Shown here in pieces: positions 49,893 to 57,943 of a stretch of 64,000 nt of DNA; the first letter of the stretch is position 1, and every line of letters starts with the position of its first letter. Below the pieces are notes generated by a model, which was given only the letters and a program-made list of their open reading frames with translations, was not told the origin of the DNA and made no database searches. The stretch is taken from positions 1-64,000 of the forward strand of contig NZ_FNCT01000012.1 in assembly GCF_900100495.1 (NCBI RefSeq), given 5' to 3'. This DNA comes from Pseudomonas benzenivorans. GTDB taxonomy: Bacteria > Pseudomonadota > Gammaproteobacteria > Pseudomonadales > Pseudomonadaceae. The translations under genes were made by a program, and so were the position numbers.

Positions 49893-50110
49893 GCGGTGTC
49901 GCGTTGTATACGGGGCGATACGTTTATCCCGCCAGACTATTTCAAGGTGAACAATGACTGTTCAAATCCTGATGAGCTGTTAAGGCAGCGAGGCATTACC
50001 ACGGCGGTTGTATGTTCGTTATACAGACCCGGCATAAGAAAAAGCCCAGTTGTGTATCGCTCGGGATACCGTCCCGGAAGCCCTGCATTAGGGCTTACTG
50101 GCTCTAGACC
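49893..50110 (-). other. Relic of a protease-gene promoter region
   Basis: This stretch resembles 45850-46050, the upstream region of protease 1. Shared pieces are CTTGCGGT, GGCGGGA-AAACGTA-like sequence, TTGTTCACCTTGAAATAG (minus strand), the TGAACAATGACTGTTCA palindrome, CTGTATAACGAACATAC and the AGCCCTG...TAGGGCTT hairpin with TCTAGACCGG. No riboswitch or protease follows on the left; homology stops at about 49893, where the repeat array begins. Confidence 0.65.
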
Positions 50111-50384
50111 GGATGTTTCGGCGGGGTTAGCCGAATCGGCCCGCGATTGCCCGGCAGCCTCTGCCACGCTTAGTTGCACGCTCGTAACAAGTGTGGCCAG
50201 CGGCCATGATTTGCTCCGGTCCGCATGGCGCATGGGCCGGAGCAGAATTCTCCGCCTGTGCGGGGCAAGGGTTGTATCAGCCGCTGGACAACTACCACCC
50301 TCAGCCGCTCAAGGCCGCGGTGGCGATCTGGACTGACGTCCAATCTGATACATAAAGATAAAATAAATCAGCCATTTACAGTCA
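50111..50384. other. Intergenic region upstream of exoprotein 3
   Basis: No gene. It corresponds in position to 46085-46335 upstream of exoprotein 2 but is less similar. Directly before the promoter is an A+T-rich run with AGCCATTT (about 50370-50377), a half of the inverted repeat seen before exoprotein 2. Confidence 0.5.
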
Positions 50385-50400
50385 TGGCACGGTACTTGTG
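50385..50400 (+). promoter_or_regulatory. Sigma-54-like promoter of exoprotein 3
   Basis: TGGCACGGTACTTGTG, with T in place of C at the -12 element. Conserved flank TGTGCCTA follows, as TGCTTA does in the other two. Confidence 0.58.
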
Positions 50401-50609
50401 TGCCTACCGCCGAGGGGACCCCATGAGGTCTCCGGTTCGGTATTCCTGAGAGCACTATCGTCGTTCGGAACCGATGCTAAACACGCCTTTTGCTGCCGTG
50501 GGCTCGCGCTGCGAAGCCCAGGCCGGTTCGGAAAGCCGGGCGCGCAGCGACAAGGTCTCAACGCCGCTTGGCCGCAGGGAGTGCAGGGTAGGGGCGAGGG
50601 AGCATGGTT

Positions 50610-53600
50610 ATGCACACGCACAACTTTTTTCTGCGAACGCTGCCGCGCTGTTTGCTGGCTGCGGCATTGGCGGCGGGCATCACGACCACGGGGCTGTATG
50701 CCGTGGACGGCGATCCGCCAGGACTCTTCGAGCTGGATGGCAACACGGTGGACGTTGGCGGCGGCGGTGACGACTGGGATGGCCTGCCGGGTAGCTCGGC
50801 CGCCTTTACCGGCATCCTCGCCGACCCGGCGCCGTTGACCATCTTCACCCAGGGCGGTTCGAAGGACATCAACGATGTAACCGAGTGGCGCTATACCGAC
50901 GGCAACGTGCCGGACAAGGACGACATCACCAACGCCTATGCGGCCGCCTATACCGTGCCGGCCGGCGCGGGCACGCCGGTGCATGAGGACGGCGACCTGA
51001 TCATCTACTTCGGCCTCGACCGCTTCGCCAACAACGGCGATGCCTTCGCCGGCTTCTGGTTCTTCCAGGACAACGTCGGCCTGGGGCCGAACGGCACCTT
51101 CGAAGGCGAGCACGTCGGCCGTAACGGCGACCAGCGCGGCGACCTGTTGGTCCTGGTGGAGTATCCCCAGGGCGCCAACGCGGTGCCGGAGATCAAGGTC
51201 TACGAGTGGGACCCGCTGGACGCGGACAATGACAACGTGGCGGACAACCTGGACGAGATCTTCAGCTCCGACGACGCCTTGTGCGACGGTTCGGGCGACA
51301 AGCTCGCCTGCGCCATCACCAACGTCGCCAACCTGGTGGGCGAGCCGGCCTGGGACTACACGGCGAAGAGCGGTCCCGCCACGGACATCCCCAAGGAGAG
51401 CTTCTTCGAGGGCGGCATCAACGTGTCCAAGTTGCTCGGGGGCGAAGTACCCTGCTTCAGCAGCTTCCTCGCCGAGACCCGCTCCTCGCGTTCGGAAACC
51501 GCGCAATTGAAGGACTTCGTGCTGGGTGACTTCGACCTCTGCGCAATTGCCGTGACCAAGGAGTGCGTCGCCGAGGTTGACGCTTCGGATGGTGGCAACA
51601 GCATCCTGGTCGACTTCGACGGTGTGGTGACCAACGACGGTGGCCTGGACCTGCACGATGTCACCGTGACCGACGACATGGGCACTCCGGACGACGCCAG
51701 CGACGACGTCGTGGTGTTCGGTCCAGCCGACCTGGCAGCAGGTGAGTCGCAGCCGTATAACGGCAGCTACAGCACCACCGCCATTCCGGCTACCGATACG
51801 GTGACTGCCGAAGGCCATCGCAACGGCACCAGCGTGACGGCTACCGCCGATGCCACCTGCTCGCCGGATCTCGAACCGGCCCTGACGGTGGATAAGGTCT
51901 GCACCGCCAATATCAACGGCGACGGCAGCGGTATCGACGTGCTGTTCAGCGGTACCGTGACCAACACCGGCAACGTGGCGTTGGAAGATGTCACCGTGGT
52001 GGACGACCAGGGTACGGCCGATCCTGCCGATGACCTGACGGTGCTCGGTCCTGTGACCCTCGATGTTGGCGAATCGCTGCCGTACAACGGCGGTTTCGGC
52101 GTCCTTGGCACGAACAGCTCGACCGATCATGTCACCGCGACTGGCGCCGATGTACTGACCCAGACTCCGGTGCAGGCCACCGCCGAAGCCACCTGCGCGG
52201 CGGATGTCTTGCCGGCGATCGCGGTGGACAAGATCTGCACGGCGGACATCAATGCCGGCGGTACCGGTATCGATGTGCTGTTCAGCGGTACGGTGAGCAA
52301 CACCGGTAACGTGGTCCTGGAGAACGTCACCGTGACGGACGACAGCGGCACGCCGGGCGTTCCGGGCGATGATGTCATCGTGCTCGGTCCGATCACCCTG
52401 GCGCCTGGGGAAGCGGTGCCTTACAGCGGTGGTTTCGGTGCCAGTGGCGCCCTCTCTACCGATGTGGTGCTCGCCGCGGGTACCGATGCGCTGACCCAGA
52501 CTCCGGTCGATGCCAGCGCCCAGGCCACTTGCCAAGCCGACGTGCAACCGTCGATTGCAGTGGACAAGATCTGTGCGGCGAACATCAACGCCGGTGGTAC
52601 CGGTATCGATGTGCTGTTCAGCGGTCTGGTGACCAATACCGGTAACGTGGCCTTGGAAAACCTCACGGTGGTGGACGACAGCGGTACGCCGGCGGATCCT
52701 GGCGATGATGTCATCGTACTCGGCCCGATCACCCTGGCTCCCGGGGCATCGGCGCCATACAACGGTGGTTTCGGCGCCAGTGGTGCCATCTCTACCGACG
52801 TGGTGACCGCTTCGGCTACCGATGTGGTGACCCAGACTGCGGTTCAGGCCGTCGCCCAGGCTACCTGCCAGGCCGACGTGCTGCCGGCGATCGAGGTGGA
52901 CAAGATCTGCACGGCGAGCATCAATGCCGGTGGTACCGGTATCGATGTGCTGTTCGGCGGTACGGTGAGCAACACCGGTAATGTCGCCTTGGAGAACGTC
53001 ACCGTGGTGGACGACAGTGGTACGCCGGGTGTTCCTGGCGATGACGTCACCGTGCTCGGCCCGATCACCCTGGCTCCCGGGGCATCGGCGCCATACAACG
53101 GTAGCTTCGCGGCCAGTGGCTCCAGTTCCACCGATGTGGTGATCGCCTCGGGTACCGATGTGGTGACCCAGTCGCCGGTTCAGGCAATCGCCCAGGCAGC
53201 CTGCGACGTCCAGGTGCTGGCGGCAATCGATGTCACCAAGCAGTGCACGGACGCCGCGGCCTTCGGCCAGGCGATCCTGTTCGACGGTACCGTGACCAAC
53301 AGCGGCAACGTGGCGCTGCTTGGCGTCGTGGTGGTGGATGACAACGGCACGCCAGCCGATCCTTCGGACGACGTGACCTTCAACATTGGTGACCTGGCGC
53401 CGGGGGCTTCGGCCAACTACAACGGCAGCTACACACCGCTGTTGGCCGGCTTCCACACCAACACCGTGGTAGCCAGCGCCAGCGATGCCGTGGAAAGCTC
53501 GCCGGTGTCGGCAACCGCCAATGCCACCTGCGAAGTGCCGCCGCCGCCTCCGGAGTTCGAAGGCTGCACCCCGGGCTTCTGGAAGAACAGCCCCGGAAGT

Positions 53601-53942
53601 TGGGTAGGCTACAGCCCGAACCAGCTGGTCGGTTCGGTATTCAGCCTGCCGAGTGGTGTGCTGAACAACCAGCTGGGTGACGACACCCTGATGGAAGCGC
53701 TGAACTACCCGGGTGGCAACAACCTGGTCGGTGCTGCGCAGATCCTGCTACGCGCCGCGGTGGCCTCGTTGCTCAACGCCGCCCACCCGGATGTGGAGTT
53801 CCCGCGGACCGAGGCCGAGATCATCGCCGACGTCAATGCGGCGCTGGCCACCAAGGACCGGGGAACCATCCTGGCGTTGGCGTCGGAACTGGATGCCGAT
53901 AACAACCTGGGTTGCGACCTGCCGAACGATAACTCGTTCTAA
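50610..53942 (+). CDS. Large secreted repeat protein, exoprotein 3 (six 112-residue repeats)
   Basis: A 1110-residue acidic paralogue of exoprotein 2 with the same signal peptide, N-terminal domain and C-terminal EGCTPGFWKNSPGSW region. Its middle has six repeats whose starts (51543, 51879, 52215, 52551, 52887, 53223) are each exactly 336 bases apart. Repeats 3-5 resemble one another most (VDKIC...INAGGTGIDVLF), so two extra units seem to have arisen by recent duplication. Each unit has two cysteines and an acidic DDSGTP...DD loop. ATG 50610 is used for the same ribosome-site reason as in exoprotein 2. Likely exported by the T2SS; an adhesive or matrix role is inference. Confidence 0.86.
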   Translation: MHTHNFFLRTLPRCLLAAALAAGITTTGLYAVDGDPPGLFELDGNTVDVGGGGDDWDGLPGSSAAFTGILADPAPLTIFTQGGSKDINDVTEWRYTDGNVPDKDDITNAYAAAYTVPAGAGTPVHEDGDLIIYFGLDRFANNGDAFAGFWFFQDNVGLGPNGTFEGEHVGRNGDQRGDLLVLVEYPQGANAVPEIKVYEWDPLDADNDNVADNLDEIFSSDDALCDGSGDKLACAITNVANLVGEPAWDYTAKSGPATDIPKESFFEGGINVSKLLGGEVPCFSSFLAETRSSRSETAQLKDFVLGDFDLCAIAVTKECVAEVDASDGGNSILVDFDGVVTNDGGLDLHDVTVTDDMGTPDDASDDVVVFGPADLAAGESQPYNGSYSTTAIPATDTVTAEGHRNGTSVTATADATCSPDLEPALTVDKVCTANINGDGSGIDVLFSGTVTNTGNVALEDVTVVDDQGTADPADDLTVLGPVTLDVGESLPYNGGFGVLGTNSSTDHVTATGADVLTQTPVQATAEATCAADVLPAIAVDKICTADINAGGTGIDVLFSGTVSNTGNVVLENVTVTDDSGTPGVPGDDVIVLGPITLAPGEAVPYSGGFGASGALSTDVVLAAGTDALTQTPVDASAQATCQADVQPSIAVDKICAANINAGGTGIDVLFSGLVTNTGNVALENLTVVDDSGTPADPGDDVIVLGPITLAPGASAPYNGGFGASGAISTDVVTASATDVVTQTAVQAVAQATCQADVLPAIEVDKICTASINAGGTGIDVLFGGTVSNTGNVALENVTVVDDSGTPGVPGDDVTVLGPITLAPGASAPYNGSFAASGSSSTDVVIASGTDVVTQSPVQAIAQAACDVQVLAAIDVTKQCTDAAAFGQAILFDGTVTNSGNVALLGVVVVDDNGTPADPSDDVTFNIGDLAPGASANYNGSYTPLLAGFHTNTVVASASDAVESSPVSATANATCEVPPPPPEFEGCTPGFWKNSPGSWVGYSPNQLVGSVFSLPSGVLNNQLGDDTLMEALNYPGGNNLVGAAQILLRAAVASLLNAAHPDVEFPRTEAEIIADVNAALATKDRGTILALASELDADNNLGCDLPNDNSF

Positions 53943-53987
53943 CCAGCAACACGCCTGGCGTCAGGATGACGCCAGGCGGGCAACAGC

Positions 53988-54018
53988 AAAAACGCAGGGC
54001 GTGGCCCTGCGTTTTTTT
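53988..54018 (+). terminator. Rho-independent terminator of exoprotein 3
   Basis: AAAAACGCAGGGC-GTG-GCCCTGCGTTTTTTT, with the same CGCCTGGCG hairpin before it as after exoprotein 2. Confidence 0.92.
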
Positions 54019-54116
54019 GTCTGGCATTTTTCATTTGGCGGTAGCGTACATGCCCGATGTGGACGCTCTGCGTCCGCTGGAGCAGACGCGGAGCGTCCAG
54101 GGCTGCATTCCCACGC

Positions 54117-54440
54117 GGAGCGTGGGAACGATCAAAGGGGCTTTAGCCGCGACAGTTGTGTCGGCCGAAAGTCCCCATCGCGGACAAGTCCGCTCCTACA
54201 TGGAGAGCCGCGTCCGGCCGGGGCAATCGGTGCGGATGCAGGGGCTTTTGTAGGAGCGGAGGGGACGCCGGGTCGTTATCCGCGAAGCCGAGCGTGAGCA
54301 CGACGCCGATCCCGCAGAAAGAGCGACGGGTTGCTCTTGTGGGAGGGGCCGGGCGGCGATCCGCTTTAGCCGCGACAGCTGTGTAGGCCAGAAGTCCCCA
54401 TCGCGGATGAATCCGCTCCCACAGGGGCGCGGGTCCGGCC
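54117..54440. repeat. Second array of the 219-bp extragenic repeat
   Basis: About one and a half copies of the repeat described at 49322-49892, with the GTGGGAGGGGCCGGGCGGCG start at 54341 and CGGACAAGTCCGCTCCTAC / CGGATGAATCCGCTCCCAC units. Confidence 0.7.
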
Positions 54441-54448
54441 GGAGGAAT

Positions 54449-54483
54449 AAAAAAGGCGCGGGGCCTGAGCCCTGCGCCTTTTT
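54449..54483 (-). terminator. Terminator of protease 2
   Basis: AAAAGGCGCGGGGC-CTGA-GCCCTGCGCCTTTTT, 22 bases past the protease 2 stop on the minus strand, with A/T tracts on both sides. Confidence 0.88.
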
Positions 54484-54504
54484 ACCTGCGGCCTCGGCCT
54501 TCTG

Positions 54505-56784
54505 CTAGCGCTTCAGGCTGATGTTCACCGTCGTGCTGGCGCTGGCCTTGCCGTCGCTGATGGTGTAGCTGAACGAGTCGGTGCTCTTCAGCGACCTGGC
54601 CGGGCTGTACTTCAGGGTGCCGTTGCTGTTCAGGCTGACTTTGCCCTTGCTGCCCTGGGTGAAGGCGACGATTTTCAGGGCGTCGCCGTCCGGGTCGCTG
54701 TCGTTGGCCAGCACGGCGATGTTCACCGCGGTCAGGCTGGTGAGCAGCGAGCTGTCGCTGAGGGCCTTGGGCGCCTGGTTGGTGGTGCTGGTCGGGTTAT
54801 CGATCACGAAGCTGGCCGTGCCGCTACCGGTGAGGCTGTTGGCCGTGGCGCTGCTGCCGACGCTGTAGAAACCATCGGCGGCGCTGCTCGGCGAGGTGAC
54901 CTTCAGCGTGGTGCTGCCGCTGGCGCCGGGCGCCAGGCTGAGGCTGGCGCTGCCCAGGCTAGCGCTCCAGCCGCTGGGTTTGACCGGGCTCAGGCTGAAG
55001 CTGGCGCTGGTGCAGCCGCTGCTGTCCTTGTTGGTCACGCTGACCGTGAAGGTGTAGCTGCTGCCGGCCGCCAGCCAGGTGCTTTGCCCCGGGCTGACGC
55101 TGACGACGGGCGCGCTGCGGGTGCAGCTCGGGGTGCTGCTGCCGCCGCCGAAGTCGACACTGACCAGGGCCTGGCTGGCATCGGCCGACTGGGTGGTGAC
55201 GGTCATGCCGCTGTCGCTGAAGCTGCGCCCGCCGATCAGGGCGGCGTCCTTCATGTCGACGAAATTGCTGCCCGCGGTCATGTCCAGCAACTGCCCGCTG
55301 TTGCCGTTGCTCGGGCTGGCCTGGTGGATGGCCACGCCCTTGAACACGTTGTTCGGGTCGACCACGCCGCGGTCGGTGATCTGCGCATCGAAGCCCAGTG
55401 GCTGGCGGTATTCGACGTAGTAGAAGTTGGGCGCGCCGCTGCTATCCAGGCCGTTGGCAATCTTCAGCACCTTGCCGCTGGTGGTCTGGGTGGCGGCCGG
55501 CTTCAGGTAGAAGCTGCCGCCGCTGGCGACGTTGATGATGTTGCTGCTGGCCAGCCAGCCCAGGCGTTCCTTGTTGAAGCCGTTGAAATGCCCGACGGTG
55601 CCGGAGTAGCCCATGATGTCCAGGGTGTCGCCGTATTCCTGGGCGGTGCAGCTGCTGCCCAGGGTGGTGTTGCCGCAGTCCAGGGCATGGGCATGGTGCA
55701 GGCCGAGGTTGTGGCCCATTTCATGGGCGACGGTGCGCAGGATCATGCTGCCGTTGATCCAGGTGCTCGAGGGCACGGCGCCGACCTGGCCCATGCCGCT
55801 GTAGCCGCAGGCGTTCTTCGGGAAGATGTAGACGAAACGCTCGTAGTTGGCCAGGTTGAAGCCCGCTGCCTGGGCCGCCGCCTTGGCGGATTTCTCGATG
55901 GCGAAGCCGTCGCACACGGTGCTGTTGACCGGGATGGTGTACCAGCCGGCGACGCTGCCGGTCAGCCAGGTTTGCTGGCTGGAGTTTTCCTTGAAGAAGT
56001 CGCTGACGCCGCCGCTGCCGAACATCAGGCTGTTGGCCTGGCTGGTGGTCCAGGGCTTCTCGCTGGGTTTGTCCTGGAAGTTGACCAGGATCGCCAGGGT
56101 GCGCTGGGCGCCCAGGGTGTTGGGCAGGTCGTAGGCCAGTTCGCCGCTGCTGGTGCTGCTGGTCGCGCCATCGGCGAGCAGGAGCAGGCCGCTGTCGTCG
56201 TCGTTGACCACCAGGTCGCCCTGGATCGGCGCGCCGGCCTCGGCATGTTCCAGCAGCACGCCCTGGGCGCGCACGCTCAGGCCGCTGTGCCATTCGCGCT
56301 GGGCCTTGGCCAGGCGCAGTTCGAAGCGTTCGCCGAAGGGCGTCTTGAGGAAGTGGCGCAGCTTGGCCGGGCCGTCTTCATAGTCCTCGTACACCACCTC
56401 CAGTTCGCCATCCAGCTCCAGCTGCTGTTCCAGCTTGGCCACCACCTCGGCCGGCATGCCCTTCTGCTTGTCCGCCGGGATGGCGACGCGCAGCACTTCC
56501 TCGGGATGGCTCTTGGCCAATTCGAGCAGCAGCTGGCGGCGCTGTTCGGCCTTGCCGAGCAGTTGCTCGCGCAGCTGGGAGCGCTCTTTGGCCGCGGCTT
56601 TCTGCAGGCGCTTGTGCAGGCCGAGGAGTTCCGTGGTGCGCGTGCTGGCGTCCTCGCGGGCGGCCTGCTGGGTGCGGACTTCGGGAAGGGCGCTGGGGGT
56701 GGCCGGTTGGGCGGCGAAGGTCAAACCGGCATGGAGTGCCAGAACGCAGAGCAAAGGTGTGGCGTAAGGCTTGGACAAGCGCAT
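54505..56784 (-). CDS. Secreted M11-type (gametolysin-like) metalloprotease 2
   Basis: A 759-residue paralogue of protease 1 with the same layout: signal peptide to about residue 24, helical propeptide, catalytic domain with HEMGHNLGLHH (zinc ligands H354, H358, H364) and Met-turn DIMGYSG, NEW3-like domain and a final cadherin-like unit with NDSDPDGDAL. It ends in LKR without the Ser/Gly tail. The ATG at 56784 follows CAGGAGAG; the in-frame sequence upstream is leader containing the riboswitch. A GEMM-I aptamer lies at 56842-56931. Probably exported through the T2SS and matured by removal of the propeptide. Confidence 0.88.
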   Translation of the reverse strand: MRLSKPYATPLLCVLALHAGLTFAAQPATPSALPEVRTQQAAREDASTRTTELLGLHKRLQKAAAKERSQLREQLLGKAEQRRQLLLELAKSHPEEVLRVAIPADKQKGMPAEVVAKLEQQLELDGELEVVYEDYEDGPAKLRHFLKTPFGERFELRLAKAQREWHSGLSVRAQGVLLEHAEAGAPIQGDLVVNDDDSGLLLLADGATSSTSSGELAYDLPNTLGAQRTLAILVNFQDKPSEKPWTTSQANSLMFGSGGVSDFFKENSSQQTWLTGSVAGWYTIPVNSTVCDGFAIEKSAKAAAQAAGFNLANYERFVYIFPKNACGYSGMGQVGAVPSSTWINGSMILRTVAHEMGHNLGLHHAHALDCGNTTLGSSCTAQEYGDTLDIMGYSGTVGHFNGFNKERLGWLASSNIINVASGGSFYLKPAATQTTSGKVLKIANGLDSSGAPNFYYVEYRQPLGFDAQITDRGVVDPNNVFKGVAIHQASPSNGNSGQLLDMTAGSNFVDMKDAALIGGRSFSDSGMTVTTQSADASQALVSVDFGGGSSTPSCTRSAPVVSVSPGQSTWLAAGSSYTFTVSVTNKDSSGCTSASFSLSPVKPSGWSASLGSASLSLAPGASGSTTLKVTSPSSAADGFYSVGSSATANSLTGSGTASFVIDNPTSTTNQAPKALSDSSLLTSLTAVNIAVLANDSDPDGDALKIVAFTQGSKGKVSLNSNGTLKYSPARSLKSTDSFSYTISDGKASASTTVNISLKR

Positions 56785-56841
56785 GGGTCTCTCCTGAATC
56801 GAGTCAGAAAAGGTCCTCTTCACGGCTGTCCATGAGGGATA

Positions 56842-56931
56842 TTCTCCTTCGGCAGTCCGGCGACCCCTAGGGGGCCCGTGACTTTGCGTCGCCAAGTTGC
56901 CTTGGTTATGCCTTTGTCGGGAGAGGAGCTT
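56842..56931 (-). promoter_or_regulatory. GEMM-I cyclic di-GMP riboswitch upstream of protease 2
   Basis: Minus strand: AAAGGCAUAACC, CCAAG-GCAA-CUUGG stem with GNRA loop (plus 56892-56905), GACGCAAAG (plus 56882-56890), GGGCCCCCUAGGGG stem and GCCGGACUGCCGAAGGAG. Compared with the first copy, the P1b stem and its tetraloop differ but pairing is kept. The ATG is about 58 bases downstream. Confidence 0.86.
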
Positions 56932-57323
56932 TCTGTGTCGCTGTTACACGGGGTAGCGAGCTACCCGGTTATAAAGCCCCTCGATCACACCCAAGCTGTA
57001 GCGGTCGGATGGCGATCTCTAAACCTCACTGTTCACTGCCAAAGCAGCGGGGGTGTTTCCTGTTTCATTTACGCATCTACGACTGTTCATTTTTTGTACA
57101 TGCGTAATGGGAGCGAAATCTAGCACGGGGTTTGTTCGTTTTTTATACAGTTGAGGCATAAGGGGAGGCCGATTTGGCTAAAAAATGATCTGGAACTTTT
57201 GCCGATAGTGCTGAAAAGCCTATGGCAGAGGGAGCGGAGGAATAAGGCGCGGGGTGGCAGCGGAATCGACCGTTCATCGCTGGGGCGTGGCCGACGAGAC
57301 CTGTGTCACATTGCTATCAGGGT
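56932..57323. promoter_or_regulatory. Protease 2 promoter region
   Basis: No supported gene. On the minus strand it has CTGTATAAAAAACGAACAAAC (about 57130-57155), matching the protease 1 upstream block, and two CTGTTCA half-sites (near 57029 and 57084). Unlike the other two control regions, no exoprotein gene faces it on the right. Confidence 0.55.
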
Positions 57324-57569
57324 TCAAAACAGCATTTCGCTGTCGTCGACTTCGTCCCACAGCAGGATCAACGGTTGGACGCTGGGGTGGATGTGCAGGA
57401 ATACCTCGTGCCGGCGGTGCAGCACCTGCCAGGTGAGAAAGGGCGGATCGGCGAATACAGGGAAAGCGGTCTGGCCGGCTTCCTGGTCTGACGGTGGCTG
57501 GTGGTACTCATCCCTGAGCTTGATCTGCGGTGCTTCGCGGTCGGTCGAGCGTCGCCCTGGGTTATGCAT
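57324..57569 (-). CDS. Small hypothetical protein
   Basis: An 81-residue reading frame preceded by an excellent ribosome site (GGGAGG, eight bases before the ATG). The N-terminal half is hydrophilic (HNPGRRSTDREAPQIKLRDE); the C-terminal half is rich in aromatic and hydrophobic residues and ends LLWDEVDDSEMLF. No signal peptide or known motif. It lies between the protease 2 control region and the VpsR-like gene. I do not recognise it; the ribosome site is the main support. Confidence 0.5.
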   Translation of the reverse strand: MHNPGRRSTDREAPQIKLRDEYHQPPSDQEAGQTAFPVFADPPFLTWQVLHRRHEVFLHIHPSVQPLILLWDEVDDSEMLF

Positions 57570-57722
57570 CGTCGTTTCCTCCCTGCATGGGAAGAAAGGT
57601 GCAAACAGCGCGCCAAATAACTTTAGTCGTTGATAATCAAGTAGTTACTTGGTCAGTGCGGAGCGCCGCACAGGCCAGTTGTTCAGTCGGGTTTACAGCC
57701 CTCGTAGCGGCGATCTCCTCTG

Positions 57723-57943
57723 CCCTTCTCCCTCCGGGAGGCGGCTCCCGCTCTCGAAAATGTTCCCGACATTTTTCTACCTCCCCCCATCCATGGGGGG
57801 GCGTCGAAAACGCTCCCGGCGTTTTTCCTACCTCCCCCATCCATGGGGTCGCCGGCGGCAGTGCCGCATTCACCACATCCCTGTGGGTCAAGGTGGCGCG
57901 CAGCGCCGAATGAGGGTGCCGCGCGCGGCATGTCCGTTAGCGG
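57723..57943. repeat. Extragenic repeat interrupted by a 149-bp insert
   Basis: CCCTTCTCCCTCCGGGAG (57723-57740) and AAGGTGGCGCGCAGCGCC onward (from 57890) are contiguous in the copy at 35514-35582. Here 149 bases (57741-57889) separate them. The insert holds two copies of a 45-base unit, TCGAAAA(T/C)G(T/C)TCCCG(A/G)C(A/G)TTTTT...CATCCATGGGG. Confidence 0.65.

Noticed and set aside
49893..50110. A third GEMM-I riboswitch expected from the paralogous promoter region.
   Set aside because: GACGCAAAG and the GNRA-capped stem are absent; similarity stops before the aptamer.
50382..53456. A 1024-codon open frame on the minus strand opposite exoprotein 3, and a similar 710-codon one at 46584-48716.
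   Set aside because: They mirror high-GC codon use of the plus-strand genes and span their repeats. The plus-strand proteins have signal peptides, ribosome sites, promoters and terminators; the antisense frames have none.
51543..53559. Regular 336-base repeats considered as a CRISPR-like or satellite array.
   Set aside because: The period is a multiple of three and lies in frame inside a secreted protein; units are diverged coding repeats without short identical repeats or spacers.
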